Assembly (NCBI GenBank): GCA_026770025.1
Contig: JAMXDE010000004.1
Coordinates: forward strand, 1,302,001-1,366,000
Source: Craspedostauros australis
Taxonomy: Eukaryota; Bacillariophyta; Bacillariophyceae; Mastogloiales; Achnanthaceae
Direction: 5' to 3'
Length of the DNA stretch: 64,000 nucleotides
The position numbers were made by a program, and so were the translations under genes. Below, in pieces: positions 22,966-33,103 of this stretch. The notes beneath the pieces were generated by a model. It worked only from the letters and a program-made list of their open reading frames with translations, was not told the origin of the DNA and did no database searches. Each line of letters opens with the position of its first letter. The first letter of the stretch is position 1.

Positions 22966-25900
22966 ATGCCTCCAACTCGGCCACGTGGATCGGCATCCAA
23001 GTCCACGTCGAAGGCTGCAACGAAGTCCACATCATCTTCTGGTGCGGAAGGTCTCCAGCTCTACAAGGGAACCACTCCACAATGGAGAATCGGGAAGATG
23101 CTCGGTGCTGGTGCGTGCGGCACCGTGCATGAGCTTCTGTCACTCAAGCCATCGTCGGCCTTCACCTCCAACGACTTTGCCATCAAGATCGCACCGCTCC
23201 CCACCAAGACCACGAAGAAGCGCAACTCGCCTGCTGAGGTCAACGCATCTCGGCTCTACTACGAGCACAACATGTATCACAATCAGTTCCAGACTCTGCA
23301 GGGCACCTTCGTTCCTCGTTTGCCACCCAGCAAAGGGCCGCAGGCATTCGGTGACATCTCAGGTGAGCTTGTGAGGCAGGCATATTGTTGACTGTGCTGA
23401 AAGTGATGAGTGATGAGTGATAAGTGTGATGGATATGTTCGATCAGTGGCGTCTGCTTCGTTTGCTGACATTGTTGGATCCTCCATCATACCATGATGCC
23501 GTCATGCCATCTCATCATCGTACTAATCTCACTAATCTCACCAAGCCCAATTCTCTCTCATGCCATCCATACATACATACCTTCATCCATCCCTTCATTC
23601 ATCCACATGTTCATCTGCACATACGTATTCGTACAAACGTAGGCTTCCGATTCATGGTGATGGAACGGATGCACAGCCCGCTCGAGATGATTGTCCCGCT
23701 CCTCCTCGAACTTGCCACTCCATCCAACAGTGCCACCACCAAAACCTCAAGGAGCTCAAAGAGCTCAAGGAGCAACAGAAGCTCCAAGAGTGACAGCGGA
23801 GGTTCCCGCGTGGTGCCATTCGGACCAGTTGCTGCACAGCTGATCAAGTCTATACAAGCCATCCACGAGTGCAGACACATCGTCATCGATGTCAAGACCG
23901 ACAACTTCATGTTGGCTCCATCCACTACCTCACCAGCATTCCCAAAGATCAAATCAACCAAGTCTGCAAAGTCTTCGAAATCAACAAAAGCAACCAAATC
24001 AACAAAAGCAACTGCAGCAGCAGCAGCTCTCGCTCAACGCATCCGCATCCTCGATCTCGCCCTCGTCCAACCAAGGGCCACCTTCTCTGCTTCACACAGA
24101 CCGAACGAGACCGCTGATGGAATCAAGGCAGGCACGCCACTCTACGCATCGCTCAACGTCCATCAAGGACAGACACCGAGTCGCAGGGACGATCTGGAAG
24201 CACTCGCGTACATCATCGCAGAGCTCATCATGCAGCTGTCGTCTGGCGGGGACATGTCCCTCACGTTGCCATGGAGCAACGGAAAGTCGGATGAAGACAT
24301 CGGCAACATCAAGGAATCGCATGTGACCAACCCCGATTCTGACTTCTACAAGATGCTTGGACCGGTTGAGGTGGGCGACACGTTCCGCAAGTTCCTTGAT
24401 GAGATCAGAGGGTATTCGTACAAGCAGGAGCCTGACTATGATGGTCTTGTGGAGATGCTCCTCGATCTTGATGTGGTGGTGGTTGATGGTGATGGTAGTA
24501 CTCGTACTAGTGGTGGTGCTATTGGTGGTGCTAATGACGATGGTTTGTCGTCAAAGAAGGCAACACCGAAGCAGCCATCTGCAACAGCGAAGGAATCGAT
24601 GGCATCGATGGCAACAAGAACGACCAGGGCAACCAGGGCAAGCAGAGCAACCAGATCGAGCAAAGCAGTTAGAGCACCGGCAGAAGAGCCAGCCACGGCT
24701 CCAGCCACAGCTCCAGCCACGGCTACAGCCAAGCGAGCAGGTACCAAGAGAAGAGCAACACGAGCCTCGCAAGCGTCAGAAGTAGCAGCAGCTGCAGCTA
24801 CGCCTGCTTCATCCTTGGCGCAGAGTCATGAATCACCGACCAAGAGTCAACGACGTCAACAACCGGTACGTCAATCGAAGAGGCTTCAGCAGAGGCAACA
24901 ACAACAGCATCAGCAACAGCAACATCAGGAGCAACAGCAGGAGCAACAGCAGCAGCAATACATCGATACTATCAACGTCGACGACAGCGATGATGATGAT
25001 GATGATGATGATGAAGATGATGGCAATGATGATGATGATCATGAAGACGATGAAGATCATTCATTTGAAGATGCACAGGAGATCATCAGTGTGGATGACA
25101 ATGCATCCGCCCACGATCATCCGACACCACCATCCCAACAAGATGCGCATGCTGGCCAATACGAAGATGCACAAGAGGACATGTACGAGGACACACAGCA
25201 GTACATCCACATCAATACACAAGATACTCATGATGCTCAGGACGATACCGTGTTCGTGACCTGCGCCGAAGGATCGATGGATCACATGATGGGTCAAACC
25301 ATCGGTGATGCTAGCAACGATGGCAACGACAGCGACGGCGGCGGCGACAGCGATGATGATCAGTACGATGATCCAATGGAATGGGACCCCATCCTCGATG
25401 AAGAGAACGTCAAGCCTGCTGCTGGCAACACCATCGACACTCGGACATCCTCCAAACTCAAGGCCACAACCACAACCGCGGCCAAAGCCACGTCAATGAC
25501 GAAACGCAAACCCAGATCAAGCACAACACGCAACAAGACAAGTACAGGTGTCACCATCACCGTCCATGTAGACCACGGGTACGCATACGATCCCATCCTT
25601 CATCAGCAACACCACCAACAGCAACAGCAGTTTCATCTCATCGAAGGAGTGTCCGACACCATCATCGTTGGATCCAAGCCGACGACACTTACACCTGCAG
25701 CCGCAGCTCCAAGCAATCACACCAGTCATGCCAACCACACATACCACATCGCGCATGGCAGTCATCTCGATGACTCTCATGTGCGGCTGCAGCTCAACAT
25801 CACCAAGAAGCTCATTTCTGTCACTCTCACTGATCTCAGCTCGACGAGTGGCATCTTTGTGGAAAGTCAGAAGATCGGCAAGACTGGCCGTGTGTTCCTG

Positions 25901-26746
25901 AATCAATCGTTTCGCATTGGCAACATGACGTTCAAAGTGAAGCCATTGTCGAAGTCGGTACCGAGACAGTCGTTGAAGTCCGCAGGCAAAGCAGCCAGAT
26001 CAGGTGGACAGGTGGCATCACAGGTGGTATCACAGGTGCCATCAGGGTTATCGTCGCAAGCCCACGGAGATGATATTGATATGGAGATCATCGATGTGGA
26101 TGGTAGCGAAGGTGATCACGATGATTCAAAGGTCAACGCAAAGGGCGACGACAGGAAGAACGACACTTCTGGTGATATGGATGAAGAGGCTTCACCATCG
26201 TCCGTTCCATCAACATCAACATCAGACCGACCGCAGCAGAAACAGGCACAGCGTCAAGGAGTGCAGCTGGAAGTCATCAGCGGTCCACATGAAGGTGAGA
26301 CCTTCACACTCCAGAAGGGTGGCATCATCAGCCTCACCATCGGCTCCAATGCCTCTTTTCTGCCTTCTGCATCTGCTGATGTATCCGTGAAGGATTCCCT
26401 CGTCCAGACGCAGATCTCCACAAGGACCAGCACACGCACCAGAGCGCAACAACAAGCGCAACCACAGGTACCACAGCAAGAGCAGCAGCAACATCAGCAG
26501 CAGCAGCAACAACAACAGCCTTCGGAGGTGAAGGTGAGGCTGCACAAAGATGCGAGTGTTGCGAAGAACCATGTCCGGCTGGAGCTGAATGCCACGAAGC
26601 GCTTGACAACGGTGAAGGTGTTGGATCTGAAGGGAGGATCTACGGTTGTGCGTGATGTGTTGCTTGGGAAGGGCAAGGCCAGCCGCGCGTTCCTGAATGA
26701 CAAGGTGACGATCGGTGAGACGGTGTTGGTGATCCGCAAGCTGTAG
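22966..26746 (+). CDS. CK1/VRK-type protein kinase with two FHA-like domains, left copy
   Basis: Two exons, 22966-23362 and 23643-26746, give about 1,166 residues. The phase-1 intron (23363-23642) runs GTGAGC..GTAG, and retaining it leads to an early stop. The kinase domain has the glycine loop GAGACGTV (residues 47-54) and AIK lysine K74. Its catalytic loop is VIDVKTDNF with D215, K217 and N220. The DFG aspartate is kept, but as DLA (D270). GTPLYASLN and SRRDDLEAL are signatures of the casein kinase 1/VRK group. A long disordered linker has Lys/Thr/Ala repeats, polyGln and Asp/Glu runs. Two FHA-like modules follow: about 778-870 (SHVRLQL, SSTSGIFV) and 1006-1166 (NHVRLELN, DLKGGSTVV). FHA domains bind phosphothreonine, so the protein may scaffold phospho-dependent partners. 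The missing DFG glycine makes catalytic competence uncertain. A near-identical copy is at 33104-36759. Confidence 0.85.
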
Positions 26747-27432
26747 AGCCATCATAGTTTGTGGATGTCACTGCATCACTGCATCACCGTGAGCGGGGTT
26801 TGTGGAAGGTGAGAATGAGATGGAGGAAGCAAATGCGGTAGATGAAGGATGCGAACACCATTACTCCATTCCAAAGTACGTTTACGTACGGACAACACCA
26901 TACAGATCAAGATTTGGAGGAGGAGAACGAATGGCAACAGGCACCATGACGAAGCAGGAGAAGTTCGGAAGGGTGCAAGTTGGGGACGAGGTGGGGTGGC
27001 ATTCGAAGAGTATCGGGACCAACACCAGCAACAGTACAAGCACACGACGATGAGGATACCCCAAAGAAGGATGCTATCGTCCAATCGTATTCTGCTCTCT
27101 AGTTATTTGCTCTCACACAACAGCCGAGTATGAAATCAAATGGTGATGCCGATTCAGCAATGATGAGAGTTGTGTTGTAATGTGGAGCGGCATGGTCGCA
27201 GTACCAAAATGGTGATGAATGTATGTGTGTGGGTGGATGTAGAGCGATGGCGCAGAATAGTACGAGCTATTGTACAACCTACGAAAGTATAATATGTACA
27301 TACAGTATGCATGGCATACATAGTGCACCCAAATGTGTTGGCGAGATCGTGAAGCTGATCGAGTTGGCGAGCAAAAGGTTAGGTTCCAACAGAGCTGCGG
27401 GTGTTGTGGATGTGTAGCGGAACAAAAGGACA
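26747..27432. other. Duplicated intergenic region inside left arm
   Basis: No gene is supported between the kinase stop and the tRNA. The whole stretch has an inverted near-identical counterpart at 32395-33103. Small differences include a longer ACACATACATACATAC run on the right. Confidence 0.55.
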
Positions 27433-27506
27433 AGCTTCATCGCGGATTCGAACCACGGACCTCCTCATTACTAATGAGGTGCTCTAACCAACTGAGCTAA
27501 TGGAGC
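27433..27506 (-). tRNA. tRNA-Thr (AGT), left copy
   Basis: The 74-nt sequence folds as a tRNA. The D arm is GCTC/GAGC. The anticodon stem CCTCA/TGAGG encloses loop TTAGTAA, so the anticodon is AGT. The T arm CGTGG/CCGCG encloses TTCGAAT. The A box (TAGCTCAGTTGG) and B box (GGTTCGAATCC) both match the RNA polymerase III consensus. There is no intron. A TTTT run follows within 10 bases. The acceptor stem has one C4-A69 mismatch. The copy at 32321-32394 is identical. Confidence 0.93.
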
Positions 27507-27900
27507 TGTTGCCGCAATTACTGTTGCTGCCATCCTAGGCCAATCCACTGTACAAATACTATAATACAAGCATGTACTCATGTGTCGCATCATTTTGGTC
27601 TCATCTCACCAGTCGATCCGCTTCCTGTCCTTCCGACTGTTCACCTTTTCATAACCGTGTAGATCGTACTCATACAACACAACCTTCTGAATCTTCTGTG
27701 TTGCGTGTGATCCTTCTCAGTTATGCTTCTGCTCTAATGTGTATTTATGTTCCGGAATGTGTTCCGGAATGTACTGTACATAGAAATGTGTTGTTCCTCC
27801 AGCCCAAACAACTGCTCGCTACCGCCTCCAGAAAGTCCATCGTATCACTGCTGATGCGATCCATTCAGCATGACGCGTCTCGGTGCCTTGCGATGATGAC
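27507..27900. other. Intergenic between tRNA and Patched-like gene
   Basis: No gene is supported. It includes a directly repeated GTTCCGGAAT near 27750-27768 and the 3' UTR of the minus-strand Patched-like gene. The right arm has the counterpart at 31927-32320. Confidence 0.5.
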
Positions 27901-30752
27901 TCATGTGCTGTCTTGTTCGCCACGACTGGTCGTACCGGAATTGATCTCAGGTCCGCAGATGGAAAGGACAACAGGAAGCAAGACGAGGCCATGGCCGATT
28001 CCAATGGTCACGAGTCCGATGAAGGCAATGAAGATGGTCGAAAAGATCGTGCTCGTGGAGAAGGCGAGTGGGATGACGCCAAGGAATGTGGAAAGACCAC
28101 CGAGGAATACGGACGATCCCATGGTTCGAAGCAGCTCGACGACCCTGGTTCTACGATCTCCGGGGATTTCGTAGTATCGCAGAAGGATATGGATGAGGAA
28201 GTCGACCAGCAGACCGATGGACATGACCAACGAAACGTAGCTGACGGTATTGATGTGGACGCCGGCCAATTGAAGGAAGCCAAGCAGATCGACGTAGAGG
28301 ATGGTAATGAACGGAGCCACGAAGAATGTGGCAGTCCAATGCGGAATAAAGATCATACTCAGCACAGTGACAGAGACGACACCCAGGATGGTAGTCAGAA
28401 TCAGCTCTTGCACCGCGACTGCGTAGAATTCCCAGATGGAGTACAGCGATGCGTAGGTGAAGAAATTCCAATATTTCTGGCCTCTGTTGGTTGGCTGTAT
28501 CCTGCTCGTCTCTCGCTGGTTGAGCAACGCATCAATCAAGTCCTCGACATCGTCGTTATCGAGGTTGTCCATGTAGATGCTGACGCGGGATGCAGTGATC
28601 TTGTTGTTTTCATCCACGACAATGTCGTTGCGGTACTGCGTCTGGCTAGCCTCTTCCGCGAAGAAGGCATCGAACTGGTCCTGGAATGACTTATCCTGGA
28701 TGCTGGAGGTTTCGTTGACGTACGCTTCGAAGTCCTTGATCCAGAAGAATGGCGGCTCATATGAAATTTCATGCATGGCCACAAGATCGTCAACGTACGT
28801 CTTCATCTCCTCTCTGACATCTTCGGAGGTTTGATCGACGTTACGGAAGTACGCTTCGATGACGTATCCACCACGAGTGGTGAAATCATCGTACGAATCC
28901 CAGTATGGCTTAATGTACTGTGAGTGAAGAAGGAATAGTAGCGGACCGGATGGTAGAGGAGGGTAAACAGGGGAGGAGAATGTGCAGATACGCAGCGGTT
29001 AGATGAGGACGATTGAGCATGGTACAGCTGTCACTCGAATACGGGCACTCGTGCGATGAGAGAATCGTGTCCGATACCACTTACCGAATCCGACGGAACG
29101 ACATCAGTGAATTCGAACTCTTGAGTTAGAAGGGAGGCGCTGTAGCTGCATGCGCATGCGATTGCAAGGAACACGACCACCACGACTACCTTGACAGCGG
29201 GTTGCAGCAGAAAGTTTGCATACGACACCATCATGCGGTCGATGATGGATTCTTCGGGCTCAATCGGCAGCTGGGTTTCTCCCTTCGCGACGTTGTCATT
29301 CTCGTCATCATCACGAGCGTTTTGATCCTCCTCATCTTTCGGAACAGCGATGCACACGCAGCAATCGCGCCGATTGTCCTGGATACGGCGCTCATCGATG
29401 GCCATGAGAGCGATATAGAATGTCATTTGGTAGAAGAAGTCGATGAGGATGGTGGGGAACGCGTACATGCACAACCAGTAGACAGAGGGAATGGTGGAGA
29501 TGCATCCCATGGCGAAGGCAACAGATGAAGTGGTCGTGGTCAGCGCGATGCTGACTCCAACATCTCGGACGGTGTCTTCGATGCGTTGTTCGACGGACCG
29601 ATTTGGATCTGTGCGTTGGAAGGATCCGGACAGGATGTACGCTGCGTCCATTCCGATGCCGAACATGATGAAGGGAAGAATCTGCGTCATGGAGGTGAAC
29701 GGGACACCGATCAGAAAGAGCAGACCGTATCCAGTCATGATGCTGAGGAAGACGGAGACGACAGCACCAAAGCCCAGGGTTGTCCGTGACTTGACTCTGT
29801 CCTTCTTGAAGAAGACCATGCAGGTGAAGATGCTCATGACGGTGAAGACCATCGGCACGAGCGGGATGTCAGCCATGATGGCACGTCCGAATTCATCGGA
29901 GAAGGAACGTTGAGAGAAGACCTCCACCTTGTACGGATTGCTCTTGTCGGCATTCCATGCGTCCTGCAGATCGAAGACATTCTCCAAGGCACTGGATTCA
30001 AACTCTTCAGCTTCGGGAGTTTCCGGCAAATCAAAATGGATGAGGAAGATCCTGGACGAGACGAGAATCTCGTTTTCGTCGTAGGTGTTGGTCCCCAGCA
30101 CGCTTTCGGTGTCCACGCCAGTCCCGTCCGGATACTTTTTAGCGGACATGGCGATGAGGACCTCTTCGTCGGTAGGACCTGCGGCTTCGAACACGGCCGT
30201 CGAATGATTCCAGAAGTTGGTGATGGCTTTGAGCTGGCAGGTGCTTCTTTGGGTACCGTCTGCGAGCATCTCAGTGGCGCCGCCCTCCAGGCAAATCTGT
30301 TCGTAATCGGGCGTGTTGCGAACGGTATCGACTGCTTCGAAGACGCGCTTGACGCCATCCGCAGCGAGGACGTTGTCGCCGTCGATGTGAACGGTCATGA
30401 GGAAGAAGCGCGGATCCAACGGAAAACCTGATGACTCGTCGATCCAGTCCTTGTGCTGCCGCGAGCGGCTCTTGCTGGGCGAGTACAGAATGTCCTCGTC
30501 CACCTCGACGTAGAAGTTGGTGAACAGGCCGAGCACGACCATGGACAGCGCGAAGCAGATGGTCAAGGAGACCGTGGTCTTTGGGAACTTGACGGCCGTC
30601 CCAGAGAGTTTCAGCAGAACGTTAGTGATGGGCTCGTGGATGAAGCGGAGGATGGCCCTGGACCATTGGGCACCGATGCTGGTGTCGTCGTCGTCATAGT
30701 AAGCATTTCCATGGCGCGATGGCGCTGACGATGTTTCCTTTCTTTCGCTCAT
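27901..30752 (-). CDS. Patched/NPC1-like RND-family membrane protein
   Basis: Two exons, 30752-29085 and 28917-27901, give about 894 residues. The 167-nt intron (28918-29084) is in phase 0, with donor GTAAGT and acceptor CTCACAG. The first half has one N-terminal membrane span (about 60-82), a large lumenal loop starting DEDILYSPSKS, and a sterol-sensing-like bundle with GIGMDAAYIL near residue 345. The second half repeats the plan, with a lumenal loop and a membrane bundle containing SIGLLVDFLIH. This gives about 12 spans, as in Patched/NPC1/Dispatched proteins, which move sterols or other lipids. The substrate here is unknown. The last 59 codons lie inside the left arm of the inverted duplication, and their copy at 31750 is a stub. 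This gene is therefore the intact original. The start ATG at 30752 leads straight into a polar N-terminus. Confidence 0.88.
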
Positions 30753-31749
30753 GAGTGCGTGCGTTCAGATGGCTAGAAATATGTGCGTGGCTTGGCTTGG
30801 TGACTTGGTGGCTTGATTGAATGGCTTGGGGGTGAAGTTTGAAGGAATCTGTGTTCTTGATGATGGGAAACGGTGAAATGTCTGATGGTTGATGTTCAAA
30901 ATTATGAGTTGATTCAAGTTCTCCTCGGCTCGAGATGGTTCTTGTTCCTCCACGACAGACCTGCCAAGAACAACCAGCTTATCAACCGGGACACAGTGGA
31001 ATGTGGAAGATTGCGGCCATCAAAAATGACTTCTTCGCGGTTTGGTTCAGCTGGTGTGTGTTCGTCACGTGGGTACTGGCCATTTTGGTTTCTCCACGTT
31101 TGATCTCTTGGTCAAGAGTTACCGCGTCGTCATTCGGAGAAAAAACTGAAGAACGTCTGTGATGTCAGCTGGTGCGACATTGACCGGTGAATTAGCAGCA
31201 CTTGGGGTCTTCAAAAGCCTTTTGCATTTCATTGACCACGACACAAGCGCCCATTTGAAGAAAACAAATCGGACACTCTTCACGGAAACCCGAATCTTGA
31301 GTCCTGCGTCACGTTTCGGTCTGTCCACTGAACGCAGAAACGGGCGATTTACAGACATGATACTCCACAAACACAGTTCTGTCCTGCTCTGCTGTCGAAC
31401 ACTGTGCTGATCAGTTTGACTTGTGTCCGTATGTCGTCGGGCCAAGTCGGCGATCGCAAGGTTCCCCGCATCCGGCTCCTGTGGATGGCATCGTGTATGG
31501 GCAGTTGTGTCTGGAACGATGGGTTCTTCAGTTCGAGTAGTTCTGGATAATGCATGGAGTAGATGGAGTTCAGGGTGACGACAGATAAAGTGGTGTTGGC
31601 ATTGATAGACCGCACCTTCTGCTCCTCTTTACGACGGGCAACGGGGAGCCGTGGCATGCAGCGCTGCGTTCACCCCAGCCACAAAAGGTGGTGGAGGAGA
31701 CATATGACTCACGATTTCATGCATAGGGTTGAAATGTTTTGATTTCGCT
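30753..31749. other. Spacer between Patched-like gene and right duplication arm
   Basis: This unique sequence of about 1 kb upstream of the Patched-like gene should contain its promoter. It ends at the sharp inner edge of the right arm. The only coding-like hint is a minus-strand frame at 31349-31657, listed separately. Confidence 0.5.
31349..31657 (-). pseudogene. Possible ankyrin-repeat-like gene fragment
   Basis: This short minus-strand frame contains LNSIYSMHYPELLELKN followed by TQLPIHDAI, which recalls the YPEAL..LPLHDA pattern of diatom ankyrin-repeat proteins. A stop lies just upstream and the frame is only about 102 codons. If real, it is a remnant or one exon of a gene cut by the duplication junction about 90 bases away. 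Support is weak and rests on one repeat-like stretch. Confidence 0.22.
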
Positions 31750-31926
31750 GTCATCCCACTCGCCTTCTCCACGAGCACGATCTTTTCGACCATCTTTATT
31801 GCCTTCATCGGACTCGTGACGATTGGAATCGGCCATGGCCTCGTCTTGCTTCCTGTTGTCCTTTCCATCTGCGGACCTGAGATCAATTCCGGCACGACCA
31901 GTCGTGGTGAACAAGACAGCACATGA
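31750..31926 (+). pseudogene. Truncated 3' stub of the Patched-like gene
   Basis: These 177 bases repeat the last ~58 codons and the stop of the Patched-like gene at 27901-30752. They begin at VIPLAFSTS and end with the same C-terminus (RGEQDST). Nothing of the rest of the gene is present upstream, so it cannot make the transporter. It was carried along when the neighbouring arm was duplicated. Confidence 0.9.
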
Positions 31927-32320
31927 GTCATCATCGCAAGGCACCGAGACGCGCCATGCCGAATGGATCGCATCAGCGGTGATACGATGGACTTTCTGGA
32001 GGCGTTATCGAACAGTTCTTTGGGCTGGAGGAACAACACATTTCTATGTACGGTACATTCCGGAACACATTCCGGAACATAAATACACATTAGAGCAGAA
32101 GCATAAATGAGCAGGATCACACGCAACACAGAAGATTCAGACGGTTGTGTTGTATGAGTACGATCTACACGGTCATGAAAAGGTGAACAGCGGGAAGGAC
32201 AGGAAGCAGATCGACTGGTGAGATGAGACCAAAATGGTTCAACATATGAGGAACTGTTTGCATTAGCTAGTTTGTACAATAGATTGGCCAAGATCGGCAG
32301 CAACAGCAATGATGGCAACA
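31927..32320. other. Duplicated intergenic region inside right arm
   Basis: This is the counterpart of 27507-27900. No gene is supported. Compared with the left copy there are scattered substitutions and a few larger local differences around 32230-32300, near the tRNA. Confidence 0.5.
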
Positions 32321-32394
32321 GCTCCATTAGCTCAGTTGGTTAGAGCACCTCATTAGTAATGAGGAGGTCCGTGGTTCGAATCCGCGATGAAGCT
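32321..32394 (+). tRNA. tRNA-Thr (AGT), right copy
   Basis: The sequence and fold are the same as the copy at 27433-27506, including the C4-A69 mismatch and anticodon loop TTAGTAA. The downstream terminator is TTTTT here, against TTTT on the left. An identical pair inside inverted arms fits a single duplication event. Confidence 0.93.
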
Positions 32395-33103
32395 TGTCTT
32401 TTTGTTTCGCTACACATCCACAACACCTACGACTCTGTTGGAACCAAACCTTTTGCTCACCAACTCGATCAGCTTCACAACGTCACCAACACATTTGGGT
32501 GCACTATGTATGCCACGCATACTACTGTATGTACATATTATACTTTCGTGGGTTGTACATAGCTCGTACTATGCTGCGCCATCGCTCTACATCTACCTAC
32601 ACACATACACACATACATACATTCATCACCATTTTGGTACTGCGACCATTCCGCTCCACATTCCAACACAACTCTCATCATTGCTGGATCGGCACCACCA
32701 TTTGATTTCATACTCGGCTGTTGTGTGAGAGCAAATAACTAGAGAGCAGAATACGATTGGACGATAGCATCCTTCTTTGGGGTATCCTCATCGTCGTGTG
32801 CTTGTACTGTTGCTGGTGTTGGTCCCGATACTCTTCGAATGCCACCCCACCTCGTCCCCAACTTGCACCCTTCCGAACTTCTCCTGCTTCGTCATGGTGC
32901 CTGGTGCCATTCGTTCTCCTCCTCCAAATCTCGATCTGTATGGTGTTGTCCGTACGTAAACGTACTTTTGGAATGGAGTAGTGGTGTTCGCGCCCTTCTC
33001 CGCATCATCTGCCTCCTCCATCTCATTCTCACCTTCCACAAACCCCGCTCACGGTCATGCACTGGTACAGTGATACAGTGACACCCACAAAACTATGATG
33101 GCT
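32395..33103. other. Duplicated intergenic region between tRNA and right kinase
   Basis: This is the inverted counterpart of 26747-27432. It holds a CACATACA-type microsatellite near 32600-32625. No gene is supported. Confidence 0.5.

Larger units (their letters stand above)
22502..28077. repeat. Left arm of large inverted duplication
   Basis: This stretch is repeated in inverted orientation at 31750-37215. The inner edge is sharp: the shared GGATGAC ends at 28077, matching 31750. The outer edge is at the shared AAGATCTCACAC (22502 against about 37215). The arms pair with coordinate sums of 59,827 at the inner end and through the tRNA, drifting to about 59,720 at the outer end because of small length differences. 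The arm contains a complete kinase gene, a tRNA-Thr gene and the 3' end of a Patched-like gene. Similarity by eye is high across exons, intron and intergenic DNA. Confidence 0.93.

Noticed and set aside
23417-23642. Open frame running into exon 2 of the left kinase gene
   Set aside because: It is intronic: a donor at 23363 and acceptor at 23642 restore the kinase domain, and this stretch encodes only His/Ile/Pro repeats.
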